From positions 1 through 38,773 of the IMG/VR virus record IMGVR_UViG_3300049215_000821: a DNA stretch of 38,773 nucleotides. One strand, 5' to 3'. Below, piece after piece: positions 6,613-15,617 of this stretch. The translations under genes and the position numbers were made by a program. The notes beneath the pieces were generated by a model. It was not told the DNA's origin. It saw nothing but the letters and a program-made list of their open reading frames with translations, and made no database searches. This DNA comes from a virus. Position 1 is the stretch's first letter. The number at the start of each line of letters is the position of its first letter.

Positions 6613-7149
6613 TCACTGGCAACGCTGGAGAATCCAGCCATAGGCGTACTTCCGATTTGTCGGATTCTTCTCGGCCAGGCCGATGTAGTACGTCGCTTGA
6701 AAACCGTTCAGTGCGCGGAGCATCACGGCCTCGCCGTTCTCGCCGCGCTGATCGAGAAAGCCCTTCAGGGCTGCGCAAGATGCAGGCCCGAGCTTGCCGT
6801 CAACGGTGAGCGATGCCCCCATCACGTTGATCGTCCGCTGCAGCCACTGCGATACCGTGCCAGGACCAACGTTCACGCCCGCATCCGCGAGCTTGGCCGC
6901 GATCTTGGGGGAGATCGCGTCGACCGAAGCGAAACCCGGCTGGGTCCAATATCGCGCCGTGTAAATCGTGCGCGCTTCGTCCTCGGTGAGATTCTTCACG
7001 TCGTCCGGCGTGACCGGCTTTCCTCGCCAGCTATGCAGCGTTTCGAGCGTGATGCCGAACTTGGTCGGGCCACCAGGATCATCCGGGTCGTTGGTATATT
7101 CACGACCCTCGTTCTGGATGATCTGGTCAAGGATGGCGTCGAAAGACAT
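6613..7149 (-). CDS. endolysin, glycoside hydrolase family 108 type
   Basis: The 178-residue enzyme begins MSFDAILDQIIQNEGREY. It has the GH108 catalytic region with Glu14 in NEGREY and DPDDPGGPTKFGIT, and a C-terminal peptidoglycan-binding-3-like half (VNVGPGTVSQWLQR, DGKLGPASCAAL). It should cleave peptidoglycan glycan strands once the holin opens the membrane. There is no signal peptide, as expected for a holin-dependent enzyme. The start is uncertain: ATG at 7149 fits the family N-terminus, but ATG 7179 and GTG 7191 are in frame and none has a good ribosome binding site. Confidence 0.9.
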   Translation of the reverse strand: MSFDAILDQIIQNEGREYTNDPDDPGGPTKFGITLETLHSWRGKPVTPDDVKNLTEDEARTIYTARYWTQPGFASVDAISPKIAAKLADAGVNVGPGTVSQWLQRTINVMGASLTVDGKLGPASCAALKGFLDQRGENGEAVMLRALNGFQATYYIGLAEKNPTNRKYAYGWILQRCQ

Positions 7150-7218
7150 GGATGTGGTGGGTTGTTTGGCTGTGCGCATTTTCTCGCGCACAGCGCTGGT
7201 GTTAAAGGAAAGTCTCGC

Positions 7219-7923
7219 TTAACTGTGGTTCGGGAATGGCGCGCTCGGCGGCGTGAAATTAGCGGTGTAGCGCGCAAAGCCCTTGGTGATCCGCAGCTCG
7301 TCGATCTGACCGTAAAACTGGCCCGCGCCGTCGCGGCTTGCCTGTGCGATGCGAATCGGATTCGCCGTGTAGTTGTTCGAATCGGTATAAGGCGAGCCGG
7401 TCGCAACGCCATCGATGTAAAGCGTGGTTGTGCCACTGGCACGGCACACCGCGACGTGCGACCAGGTATTCAGCGCGAGAGCCGATGCTCCTGTAATTCG
7501 ATCGCCGCCGTTCACAAAGAACCGCACCTGCTGGTCGGACCCGATATAGATCGTCGGAACAATCCCTTCCGCGCCGGACGGACGGAAGTCGATCACGATG
7601 GAGAATGAGCCGGGCGCGGACGTCATGCGCACGAATTGCTCGATCGTAAAATCGCCAGTGCCGAATTGCAGCGTCGCATCAGATGCGAGACCCAGGTAAT
7701 CGGTGGTCGACGAAAAGATCGCCGAGCCGGTGCCGAACTTAGGGTTCGATGTCGTGACATGCGCCCCGCCTGTCGCGTTGACCGTCTTGGCGTAGCTACT
7801 CGAATCAGGAAACGACGTGCTCCCATTCGAGCCATCGCAGTGCAGCAGCAGCGAGACGGCCGAGAAATGCGGATCACCGCCACCGCCGCCGCCAGAGCGA
7901 TACCGCGTAAAAGCCGGGATCAT
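7219..7923 (-). CDS. tail tip/fibre protein with LamG (concanavalin-like) domain
   Basis: The 234-residue protein has a Gly-rich N-terminal linker (RYRSGGGGGGDPHF) followed by a LamG/jelly-roll lectin domain: LLLHCDGSNGSTSFPDSS, GDFTIEQFVRM, LNTWSHVAVCR, TTTLYIDGV and GQIDELRITKGFARY. Such domains in phages bind surface glycans or decorate the tail tip. Its ATG (7923) overlaps the stop of the DUF2793 gene (ATGA), so the two probably work together at the distal tail. The domain is clear; receptor binding is inferred. Confidence 0.85.
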   Translation of the reverse strand: MIPAFTRYRSGGGGGGDPHFSAVSLLLHCDGSNGSTSFPDSSSYAKTVNATGGAHVTTSNPKFGTGSAIFSSTTDYLGLASDATLQFGTGDFTIEQFVRMTSAPGSFSIVIDFRPSGAEGIVPTIYIGSDQQVRFFVNGGDRITGASALALNTWSHVAVCRASGTTTLYIDGVATGSPYTDSNNYTANPIRIAQASRDGAGQFYGQIDELRITKGFARYTANFTPPSAPFPNHS

Positions 7924-8609
7924 GCCATGTCTCCACCAAGCACCCACACATCGGTCGCGATCTGCGTGAGCACCAATGTCGAATACTGCGCGCGCGCGTT
8001 GAGCGTGCTCGGCGTGTTCACCGTTACGCCAGAACCCGCCGCGATCGATGTCTGGCCGGCGCCGATCTGCGAGATCTGTACCTGGGTGCCGACAGGAAAC
8101 GCCACAGACGAGTGAGGCGGCGCCGTGACGGTGTTCGCTGACGCGTTGTTCATTGTCACGACGCCCTGATTCGCGCTCGACGACGGCGCATCTGTGAGCG
8201 CAAGCGTGTAGGACGTGCCTGTCTGCGGGTTCACGGGAAGCGGGGAACCTCCACCACCACCGCCGCCAGATGCAACCCAAGCAGAACCGTTGTAGGCGTA
8301 CGCGCTCCCATCTGCCTGGTTATACACACGCCAGCCATTGCGCGGCGCAATGAATTGCCAGGCGCCACGAATCCAGGCTGTGATCTGATTTTGGTGGCCG
8401 ACCCAGGCGCCGGTCGGACTGCTCGCCACCACATATGCATCGCCGTTGCTCGGCGAGCCAGGCGGCGTTGCCGTGGTCATATTGATGACGATCGGCTGCA
8501 CCAGCACATCGAGCGCATCCCACGCTGCATTGTGCTTTGCAGTCCAACCGTTCTCGCCTGGGTCGTACCCGGACCAGAGGCCGATGTTTCCGTTCTGCGA
8601 AGATGGCAT
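7920..8609 (-). CDS. DUF2793-containing tail fibre/tip protein
   Basis: The 229-residue protein has the DUF2793 signature in its first half: GYDPGENGWTAKHNAAWDAL, PPGSPSNGDAYVV, GAWVGHQNQITAWIRGAWQF and GWRVYNQADGSAYAYNGSAW. A Gly stretch and a beta-rich C-terminal part follow. DUF2793 occurs in tail-fibre proteins of proteobacterial phages and prophages. The ATG at 8609 is 2 bp after the upstream stop with GGGAGCG in front; a TTG two codons earlier is possible. It lies between the J-like gene and the LamG gene. Confidence 0.85.
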   Translation of the reverse strand: MPSSQNGNIGLWSGYDPGENGWTAKHNAAWDALDVLVQPIVINMTTATPPGSPSNGDAYVVASSPTGAWVGHQNQITAWIRGAWQFIAPRNGWRVYNQADGSAYAYNGSAWVASGGGGGGGSPLPVNPQTGTSYTLALTDAPSSSANQGVVTMNNASANTVTAPPHSSVAFPVGTQVQISQIGAGQTSIAAGSGVTVNTPSTLNARAQYSTLVLTQIATDVWVLGGDMA

Positions 8610-8611
8610 GT

Positions 8612-10813
8612 TCAAACGCTCCCGTAATCGTTGCCGTAGTTCAACCCGTAGCCGACGCGAGGCGTGAGCGGCAGGGCTTGAGATTGGAAACTGGTGATGC
8701 CACCGCGCACAGCAGTGACGGTGATCTGCACATGCGAGTGCGTGTCGTCAGGAGTTGGCCACGTCCATGACGTGCCGCTGACGCTCGTCGCGGTGTAGAA
8801 AGCGGTGCCAAACTGGTCGCGCAGTGTGATCGTGTAGGTCGTGCCAGCCTCGGGCGTCACGTTCGGCTGCGTGTTGTCGATGAGCTGGTCGGCCTGCGTC
8901 AGCCGGTTGCGCTCGCGCCAGGCCAGCGCCAGCGGTCCCGAGAGCTTCGTCACGGTATCCCAGCGCGCACCACCGACGGTGAGATAAGCCGGCGCGTACG
9001 GCATGAATTGCCGCTCGACGATCGGCACGCTGACGATCGGCGTCGCTGCGAGATCGAGCAGGTCCTGCGTTGTGGCCGTCTGCGGCTTGATGTCGACCGT
9101 TTCGCCCTGGAAATACTGCACGCCATCGGTGCCCACGTAGTTGTCGGAAAACCATATGCGAGCACCTGCGGCATGCGATGCAGGCACCGTGTCGACGCAC
9201 CCGCGCGCAATCACAACAGCCCCGGTGATCGCGTTGATCGATTGCACCGAGACAATCTCGTTCTCGATCATTGCGGCGCCGCCAGGCGACACCAGGTCGA
9301 GATCAAGACCTGACAGAACCGTGATGCTCGTGTCGAACGGCCCGATGTTCGATTGCAGCACGCCGGTCGGACAGAAGTTCTCGGTGCCGCGTTGCTCGAA
9401 CGCCGCGCCGCCGACGCGAGTGTTCACCTTGTAGTTGATCGAAAGCCCGCTCGGACGCGCGCAAACGATGCCCGCGTATCCGGCGTTCGATGGCAATGCG
9501 GAAAGATCGGGCGACGAGAGCGTGCGCGCCAGGTCACGATAGGTGGCCTCGAATCCCTTGGTGTAGGGCGCGGGTGTTGCGGTGGTCGTGGGCACCACCC
9601 AGCCAGTGTTCTGCACCACGACGTAACTCGCATCTGGCAACGAGAACACGTCCTCGATTGCGGTGATGGTGATTGCGCCCTGCACCAGGGTGCCATAGTC
9701 GACCTCGCCAACACGGAACACCATGCTGTTGATGCCAAAGTCGGGGAAGTTCAGCACGAACAGGCCGCCAGGCAGTAGCTGGCTTGCAGTGCGGTCGAGC
9801 TTGACCTGCAGTTTCTTGAGCGGCACAGACACGGCGCGCAGCTCCCGCTGTGCTACACGAGCAGCGATGTCCTGAGATGCGATGCCGGGATAGTCGCGCG
9901 TCGCGCTCACGACCACGCCCTGTGCCTGCACGGCGCCGAGTGCCTGCACCTGCGTGTACTGTTTGGCCTTCAGCGTCGGATCATTCCAGCGCACGATGAT
10001 CTCGTTCGTCGCGCCGGTGATGCTAGGTGATTCCAGGCTGATGAGTTCGACGACGTTGTCGCGCGTGAACGTGGGCAACGTGGAGACGTTGTAGCCCCCG
10101 CGAATCAGGTTGAACTGGAACAGACCGGTGCTCTTGTTCTGCACCAGTACGCCGCCCGAGTAGTCCATGATCTGCTGCAGCCAGGATTCGATCGAATCCT
10201 GGCGAAGCCACAGCAGACACAAACCCAGGCCTTCGCTGTAGAGCTGGTCAGCCGACGCTTGGAACGCGGTCAGGTCGATGATCCCTGTCGGGTATCCCAT
10301 GCCCCAATCGCGGTTGGTCAGCGTCTCGTAGACGATGTGCGCAGGGTTCATGCCCACGGCGCCATTCGACAGCGTGATCGCCGCTTTCGAGGAATACCAC
10401 GGCGCGTCGTTCTGCCAGCCCTTCGTCGCGCGCCGCACCCTGAATGCCCACGGCTTGGGATACGGGTTGTTCGCGCCGATGTAGCCCTGATTGAAAACCA
10501 CGGACATCAAGCCGCGATACGCGCTCTGGATACCACCGATGATGTTCTGCAGGTACGAGTTCGCGCCCTGCGTTGGCTCGCCCATCATCACGTCGAGCGT
10601 GCCCTGTACGCCGCCTTCTTTTTGGTCCCCACCGTAGACGTTGAACGCATCGATGTAGATCGAGCCAGATGCGTTCTGCGAGCCATTCCAGAGCGTCAAG
10701 TCGCCGCCGCGAATCTCGACGAGCGAATCGACGGGGCCGTGACACAGACCCGCGTGCAGACCCATGTAGTAGCGGTAGCCGGTGGTCTGGCCGCTTTTGC
10801 TGCTGCCGCCCAT
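8612..10813 (-). CDS. tail tip attachment protein, gpJ-like
   Basis: At 733 residues it is the largest tail protein after the tape measure. It begins with a tip-module pattern (LHAGLCHGPVDSLVEIRGGD, then RGLMSVVFNQGYIGANNPYP) and has central hub-like beta domains (DYSGGVLVQNKSTGLFQFNL). The C-terminal half includes Ig-like repeats ending in an FN3-like segment (TYTITLRDQFGT). Position after the small tail proteins and before the fibre genes matches gpJ of lambda-like phages. Its role would be host recognition and closing the tail tube. Assignment is by position plus overall pattern. Confidence 0.8.
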   Translation of the reverse strand: MGGSSKSGQTTGYRYYMGLHAGLCHGPVDSLVEIRGGDLTLWNGSQNASGSIYIDAFNVYGGDQKEGGVQGTLDVMMGEPTQGANSYLQNIIGGIQSAYRGLMSVVFNQGYIGANNPYPKPWAFRVRRATKGWQNDAPWYSSKAAITLSNGAVGMNPAHIVYETLTNRDWGMGYPTGIIDLTAFQASADQLYSEGLGLCLLWLRQDSIESWLQQIMDYSGGVLVQNKSTGLFQFNLIRGGYNVSTLPTFTRDNVVELISLESPSITGATNEIIVRWNDPTLKAKQYTQVQALGAVQAQGVVVSATRDYPGIASQDIAARVAQRELRAVSVPLKKLQVKLDRTASQLLPGGLFVLNFPDFGINSMVFRVGEVDYGTLVQGAITITAIEDVFSLPDASYVVVQNTGWVVPTTTATPAPYTKGFEATYRDLARTLSSPDLSALPSNAGYAGIVCARPSGLSINYKVNTRVGGAAFEQRGTENFCPTGVLQSNIGPFDTSITVLSGLDLDLVSPGGAAMIENEIVSVQSINAITGAVVIARGCVDTVPASHAAGARIWFSDNYVGTDGVQYFQGETVDIKPQTATTQDLLDLAATPIVSVPIVERQFMPYAPAYLTVGGARWDTVTKLSGPLALAWRERNRLTQADQLIDNTQPNVTPEAGTTYTITLRDQFGTAFYTATSVSGTSWTWPTPDDTHSHVQITVTAVRGGITSFQSQALPLTPRVGYGLNYGNDYGSV

Positions 10814-11010
10814 TATTCGGCCTCCTTGCGTGCGCGCTCACACACGCGCAGCGCGAATGCGTCTCCGGTCGACTCCAGCGTCTCGACCGGCAAGCCATGC
10901 ATGACGAACTCGCGCACGCTGAACCCGTGATGTTCGAGCCACGCCCGCATGCCGCGCGTGCAGAGCATTTCCTCGCGCACGTGGCGAACGGTCACGATTA
11001 CCTGGCTCAC
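10813..11010 (-). CDS. small tail-region protein
   Basis: The 65-residue product begins (V/M)SQVIVTVRHVREEMLCTRG and contains MRAWLEHHGFSVREFVMHGL. It starts at GTG 11010 in a GTGA overlap with the preceding gene and ends at TAA in a TAATG overlap with the gpJ-like gene, so translation is coupled on both sides. It is not a recognised family; small genes in this position are common in phages with BR0599-type hubs. The longer in-frame reading upstream is shadow. Confidence 0.7.
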   Translation of the reverse strand: MSQVIVTVRHVREEMLCTRGMRAWLEHHGFSVREFVMHGLPVETLESTGDAFALRVCERARKEAE

Positions 11011-11234
11011 TTCTTGCCTCCCGACTTGATCGGTGTCACGCGCAAATCGCCGTACCACAGCACCATCCAGTTCTCGATCCACACCTCGCCGAACACGACG
11101 GGCACGGGCGTGCCCTGGTCGACAGTCGGTACGCTGACGTCCTGCAGGGTTGCGGCTGGCGGGTCTTTCGGCCGTGGGCGCAGTGCGGCGCTCAGGATGT
11201 ACGACACCACCATGATGACGAGTGAAATCCACAT
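11007..11234 (-). CDS. small tail-assembly protein with N-terminal membrane-like helix
   Basis: This 75-residue protein begins with a hydrophobic helix (MWISLVIMVVSYILSAAL), then RPRPKDPP and a beta-rich region (VPTVDQGTPVPVVFGEVWIE, NWMVLWYGDLRVTPI). The GTPVPVVFG block is often seen at the N-termini of gpJ-like tip proteins, so this may be a split-off tip module or an assembly factor. It lies between the hub gene and the 65-residue gene. Function is inferred from position. Confidence 0.75.
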   Translation of the reverse strand: MWISLVIMVVSYILSAALRPRPKDPPAATLQDVSVPTVDQGTPVPVVFGEVWIENWMVLWYGDLRVTPIKSGGKK

Positions 11235-11245
11235 CGCGCGCGCTC

Positions 11246-12070
11246 CTAGTAGACGGGGTTGGCAAGACTGCCATCCATCGGGTTCTTGGTGGGAATGTTG
11301 GGCTGGCCGCCGAAGTTGAGATTATTGCCGAACTTCTGGCAATCGCTGAGAGTTCGGTTGCAGCCAGGGTAGACATTCACCGACAGGCCCGCAACGAGCT
11401 GCGATGACCCGTAGGCCAGCGTGAGAGTGGTGCCGCTCACCGAATCTATCGTGCGCCGTTCGGTGTAGCCCATGCCGCTGTCCCACTCAATGAATCCGCC
11501 GACGAAACTCAGACCGGCAGGGGGATTAAACCCGGCCGACGTGATCGAAAATCCGCTGACCGACTGAATCGCCGCCGTCACGCGATACAGCGCCGGGTTC
11601 ACGGTGCATGCAGTGCCGTACAGCACGTGCGGGCAATTCAAACCCCAGCGGCGCCGCAGGCCCATCGTCTGCACGCTCGTGTACACCGGCTCGCACTGGA
11701 ACTCAACGGTCGAGCCTTTCCAGGTGGGCGAAATCACGCGGCCGATCCAATCGACAATGCCTTGTTGGTCCGGGTCTGTGTAGTGCAACGCCGTGACGGT
11801 GAGCAGCATGTCACCCGCAGGCGGATACTGCGCAAAGATGTTTGCCAGATCGACGCTGCGCGGCATCGTCACGGTCATGATCTGCTGGCGGATGTCGTTC
11901 GACTGTTTCGGCGCCGACCGCGAGATCGAGACGGGCTGAAAAGTGATGGCGCCGTATTGGATCGGACGGTCGGCCGTCGTGTAGCGCCAGTGCGCGATAC
12001 CGATGGAAAAATCAAACAGCAGGATCGGCTCGCCGCTCGCTTCCGAATTCTCGTACGCGTTGAACGTCAT
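11246..12070 (-). CDS. tail hub protein, BR0599/DUF2163 type with C-terminal Cys cluster
   Basis: The 274-residue protein matches the phage BR0599-type hub family (PF09356). It has an N-terminal beta domain (LLFDFSIGIAHWRYTTADRP, SISRSAPKQS), then GLRRRWGLNCPHVLYGTAC and VYPGCNRTLSDCQKFGNNLN with NFGGQPNIPTKNP. In gene-transfer-agent hub proteins the equivalent cysteines hold an iron-sulphur cluster; here the cysteines lie in CPHVLYGTAC and GCNRTLSDC. It should sit at the distal end of the tail tube. It overlaps the upstream tail gene by ATGA. Confidence 0.88.
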   Translation of the reverse strand: MTFNAYENSEASGEPILLFDFSIGIAHWRYTTADRPIQYGAITFQPVSISRSAPKQSNDIRQQIMTVTMPRSVDLANIFAQYPPAGDMLLTVTALHYTDPDQQGIVDWIGRVISPTWKGSTVEFQCEPVYTSVQTMGLRRRWGLNCPHVLYGTACTVNPALYRVTAAIQSVSGFSITSAGFNPPAGLSFVGGFIEWDSGMGYTERRTIDSVSGTTLTLAYGSSQLVAGLSVNVYPGCNRTLSDCQKFGNNLNFGGQPNIPTKNPMDGSLANPVY

Positions 12071-13776
12071 AGGTCATCTCCGACCGCGCGCCACGGCGTG
12101 ACTGCCGTCGCCAGGCCATCGGCTGCGGTGTGGTGTTGGATCTCGATCGAGTCGGAATTCAGCCGGCAGGGCGCCATGTAGCTGATGCGGCGCACCTGCG
12201 ACGGCGAAATGTTGACGCCCAGCGAGCTATCCAGAGTGAGGCGCTCGGTGTTGGAATCGAGCGCGACTGCGCCAGTGACGCGGCGATAGAACAGCGAGCC
12301 GTTCATCAGCTCGACGCGAATATCGCGCCGATTGCGCTGGCCAGACAGATAGAGAGCCGCGCCCGTCAGCTCGACGTCGATCGACGGTTGCCCTGCTGTC
12401 ACGCTCGCCGCCAGGATCAGGTCCGCGTTGTAAGTGGGCACCCACATCACACCTTGGCGCCCCTTGAGCATGTACATCAGCGAACGAAACGCTGCGCGTG
12501 TGGCGCGGCCTTGCATAAACCAGGCGTGCGACAGCACGGGGAATCCGATGCGCGCGCGATCGTCCACGGTAATCGTGCCGGTGTCGTTGTCCATCGTCAC
12601 GGCCTCGCGTTCGTACGTCGAGTCGCTGCCAGCGCCCTCGTCCGGTGCCATTTCCAGCACCGGGTATCCGCGATAGCTCGGCAGGCCGGTTGCCGCAGGC
12701 CAGTCGCACGGCTCGACGATCACGAAACTCGGCTTCGCGCTCGCGTACTCGCCGTTGTCGCGCGTGATCTTCGGATACGACGTCAGGCGGGCCGACCGCG
12801 CCGGGTAGAGTTTCGATCCATTCGGCCACTTGTTCGCAGTCGGGTGCGCCAGGCCGATGGATGTGCTCGAAACGGTCAGCACCTGCAGCACCTCGTACTG
12901 CCCGGCATCCGAGATGAGCGCGGCCAAGCCGCCCGCGACGAAATCGCGGTTGACGGTGTCGCACGGCACGGCCGTCGCGCCAGGCAGCAGGTCGGCAGTG
13001 AGCTTCTGGCCATCCGGCCAGATCGGCAATGCCCAAACGCGCGACGACCACGCGAACAGCACCGCCTCGATGAAACGGCGGTCTTGGCGCCAGAGCTGCG
13101 CGTCAAACTCGATGGTGCGACGCGGCGCGATGCGCAGTGCTCGGCGCTGCTCGATGCCGGACCACGACTGCAGGATGTCGGTCTTGTACTCGATACGCTC
13201 GACGACAGGCTGCGCCCAATCGGGCGTCAGCGCCCAAGCCGAGATGCGATTGCCCGTGACAGTGAGCGTCACGTTCTCGCTGTCAGCAAACTGCCATGTG
13301 TAGGTGCCGGCGATGGTCGGTGGCCCTTCCGTGCTCACCGTGACGGTGTAGCGCACCTCTTGGTTCGGCGCGAACACCTGCGGCAGCATGCCGCCGCCAG
13401 CGAGATTAATCCCGTCGACGTTCACGCCATTGATCGCATTGAGCGTCTGCGCGGTCTCCAGCCACGCATTCCAGACGCCTACTGACTGCGTCACGTTGGA
13501 CACCACGTTGCCGAGCGCCATCAGCGCAGGCGTGACATGAATGCGGTAATACCAATCCGTCAGTGCGAAGGAAGTTGCACGCACGCCGACCTTTGCGCCG
13601 TGCGCAGTGGCCAGCGGCAGATTCGTCGTCCATGCACCGCTTGGCTTTCCGCTTGTCATGTACCCCGTGGTGTAGGGAAATGCGGACACCACACGACTAT
13701 CAAGCGCGCCGCCCTCTAGGCCGGATGCGGCCGGGTAGACCGAACCCGATGCGATGGTGCCCGCGAATGAAGTCAT
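12067..13776 (-). CDS. distal tail/tail assembly protein
   Basis: This 569-residue beta-rich protein has stretches such as RIEYKTDILQSWSGIEQRRA, RRTIEFDAQLW and LPGATAVPCDT. I recognise the first (a KTDI+ with GIEQR motif) from tail proteins of proteobacterial siphophages that precede BR0599-type hub genes. The place between the paired virion proteins and the hub suggests a distal tail (Dit-like) or baseplate component. It has no enzymatic motif. Exact homology cannot be settled without a profile search. Confidence 0.75.
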   Translation of the reverse strand: MTSFAGTIASGSVYPAASGLEGGALDSRVVSAFPYTTGYMTSGKPSGAWTTNLPLATAHGAKVGVRATSFALTDWYYRIHVTPALMALGNVVSNVTQSVGVWNAWLETAQTLNAINGVNVDGINLAGGGMLPQVFAPNQEVRYTVTVSTEGPPTIAGTYTWQFADSENVTLTVTGNRISAWALTPDWAQPVVERIEYKTDILQSWSGIEQRRALRIAPRRTIEFDAQLWRQDRRFIEAVLFAWSSRVWALPIWPDGQKLTADLLPGATAVPCDTVNRDFVAGGLAALISDAGQYEVLQVLTVSSTSIGLAHPTANKWPNGSKLYPARSARLTSYPKITRDNGEYASAKPSFVIVEPCDWPAATGLPSYRGYPVLEMAPDEGAGSDSTYEREAVTMDNDTGTITVDDRARIGFPVLSHAWFMQGRATRAAFRSLMYMLKGRQGVMWVPTYNADLILAASVTAGQPSIDVELTGAALYLSGQRNRRDIRVELMNGSLFYRRVTGAVALDSNTERLTLDSSLGVNISPSQVRRISYMAPCRLNSDSIEIQHHTAADGLATAVTPWRAVGDDL

Positions 13777-14681
13777 GCGTTTTTCCTGAAGGCGTAGCCG
13801 TAGTTACCGCTGCTCGGATTTGGGCTACCGTAAATGTTGGTGTTCGGATTCTTGGCGATCACCGGGAAGATCTTCCACACATCCGATCCGATCGTGATTT
13901 CATCCTTCGGGTTGTTGTTCAGGATGTTGACCAGACGCACGTCAGCAGGCTCGCCCACGTAGCTGTAAATTCCACCGACTGCGCGCTCGCAAAACACCGG
14001 GATCGACAGAAGGATCGGCAGACCGTTAAAGGTGTTTGGCGAGCGACGCATTGATGCACTTTGAATGCCGCCAATCTGAAAGGCAATCACCCTTTTGTTC
14101 GGCGACGACGCCTCGCGGTAGAACCACCGGAACGTGCTGTCGACCGTCACACCAACGCAGTTGTATGCAGTGAACTTCCCGAATCCCCACGGCAGCGAAT
14201 TGATGCCATCGGCGTCGGGGTAACTCGCGTAGTTCGTTGTGTAGCTGCTCCAATTAGTGGCTTCGACGTAGATGCACGGCGCCGCACCACCGGCCGCGCG
14301 GAGCGCGCCTGCATGGATGTGAGCAAAAACGTTGGCACTTAGCTCGATAGCCAGGTGCAAATATGCATCGCTGCCGCTCGACCCAAAGAAGTGATATGCG
14401 GTGTAAGGCCCCGGCACCATGTTGCACACGGTGCCAGGCGATGCTTGAGCTTGCGCGTTCGGTGCTGACGAACCGTTGAACCCGGTGGCACCGTACACCG
14501 TGATGTAGTTGTCGGAAGATGGCGTCACGAAATTCAGGTAGCACGCGCCTTTGTGAACGGCGAGCCACCACCCGCCGCTGTATGCCGCGTTGTTATCGAC
14601 CGTAAATCCTGCGGACGCTGCGAATGTGGCCAACGCCTGAAGCACTGCGGTCGGGTTGGATGCTGCTCCTGTTGCATACAT
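13773..14681 (-). CDS. phage virion-associated protein, paralogue 1
   Basis: The 302-residue protein begins with a helix (AVLQALATFAASAGFTV) and continues as a beta-rich fold with WWLAVHKGACYLNF, DNYITVYGATGFNG, YHFFGSSGSDAYLHLAIELS and a C-terminal SDVWKIFPVIAKNPNTN. Its layout parallels the gene immediately upstream: an N-terminal helix, YLN.., a WF/HF motif before a beta hairpin, and W+(I/V)F near the end. That suggests an old duplication. Members of this type are annotated as virion structural proteins; the exact place in the tail is unknown. It starts 12 bp after the upstream stop. Confidence 0.75.
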   Translation of the reverse strand: MYATGAASNPTAVLQALATFAASAGFTVDNNAAYSGGWWLAVHKGACYLNFVTPSSDNYITVYGATGFNGSSAPNAQAQASPGTVCNMVPGPYTAYHFFGSSGSDAYLHLAIELSANVFAHIHAGALRAAGGAAPCIYVEATNWSSYTTNYASYPDADGINSLPWGFGKFTAYNCVGVTVDSTFRWFYREASSPNKRVIAFQIGGIQSASMRRSPNTFNGLPILLSIPVFCERAVGGIYSYVGEPADVRLVNILNNNPKDEITIGSDVWKIFPVIAKNPNTNIYGSPNPSSGNYGYAFRKNA

Positions 14682-14693
14682 GTCGCAATCCCC

Positions 14694-15614
14694 TCAAACC
14701 ATCTTGATCGCACAGTACGCGTCAGCGAACGTGCGGTGCGCATTTTGGAAAACCGTCCAGGTGTTCGTCCCGTCGTTGATCGTGTTCTCGCTGCTTTGCG
14801 AGAACCCCGCGACGAATCCGACGCCATCCAATTCGCCGCGACAGTTTGGAGACGGCGAAGATTCCTCAAGCCGGGCGGGCAGAATCACATAACCGCCGTC
14901 GAGATTAGGCGCCATCCACGTCAGCCGCCCATTGTTGCCCTTCTGGTCGTAACCCCAAGGCCACACGTTTTGATCCGTCAGGTAACCGCCGTAGTACGCC
15001 CAATTCTGAAAACCGTTCCAGGAATTGTCGACCCCACAGACCTGCAGATTGATCGGATCGAAAAATGCGTAGTGATGTACGCTTGTGTCACTGAAGCGGA
15101 TGTCCATCGTGTCGGACATCGCGCCAACCGCAACCGGATATGGGTACTGGCCAGGCGTGCCGTAGGGCAAGAATTTGCCCATGTACATCGACTCGTAGTT
15201 CGTCGAAATCTTGGCGACCACGATCACACGCTGGCCATTGGCGACAAACCAGTACGGAGTCGACTGATTCCAGAGCGGCAAGAACACGCCGCCCGAAATG
15301 CCGGGCTGGTTGATGAACGCAGAACTCGCGTTGTATCCCTGCGCGCCGCGCAGCTCGAAGTTGTAGTAGTCGCTCGCGGTGTTGTGATATGCGCGGATGT
15401 TCAGGTAGATCGCCTCGGTGCCGGATAAGCCAGGCGCCTTCAGATAGGTCTCGAAGTCGACGGTGTCGTTGCCGGTTGTGTACGGCGTCGAGTTGGTGGC
15501 TAGTTCGGTCCAGTTCTGGCCTGCAGCGGTGAGCGTCGCATCCGTCGTGAGAAATGTGCGCAGCTTGTTCAGCAGGTCGAGATAGTTGGTTGCGGTGCCG
15601 GTTTGTACGCTCAT
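14694..15614 (-). CDS. phage virion-associated protein, paralogue 2
   Basis: The 306-residue protein has an N-terminal helix (YLDLLNKLRTFLTTDATL) and a beta-rich body with AIYLNIRAYHNT, YYNFELRGAQGYNA and the striking PYWFVANGQRVIVVAKISTN followed by YESMYMGKFLPYGTPGQYPYP. This last block recurs in virion proteins of diverse tailed phages. It lies directly downstream of the tape measure gene and upstream of its apparent paralogue. The role is structural by family and context; the position in the particle is not known. Confidence 0.78.
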   Translation of the reverse strand: MSVQTGTATNYLDLLNKLRTFLTTDATLTAAGQNWTELATNSTPYTTGNDTVDFETYLKAPGLSGTEAIYLNIRAYHNTASDYYNFELRGAQGYNASSAFINQPGISGGVFLPLWNQSTPYWFVANGQRVIVVAKISTNYESMYMGKFLPYGTPGQYPYPVAVGAMSDTMDIRFSDTSVHHYAFFDPINLQVCGVDNSWNGFQNWAYYGGYLTDQNVWPWGYDQKGNNGRLTWMAPNLDGGYVILPARLEESSPSPNCRGELDGVGFVAGFSQSSENTINDGTNTWTVFQNAHRTFADAYCAIKMV

Positions 15615-15617
15615 GGT

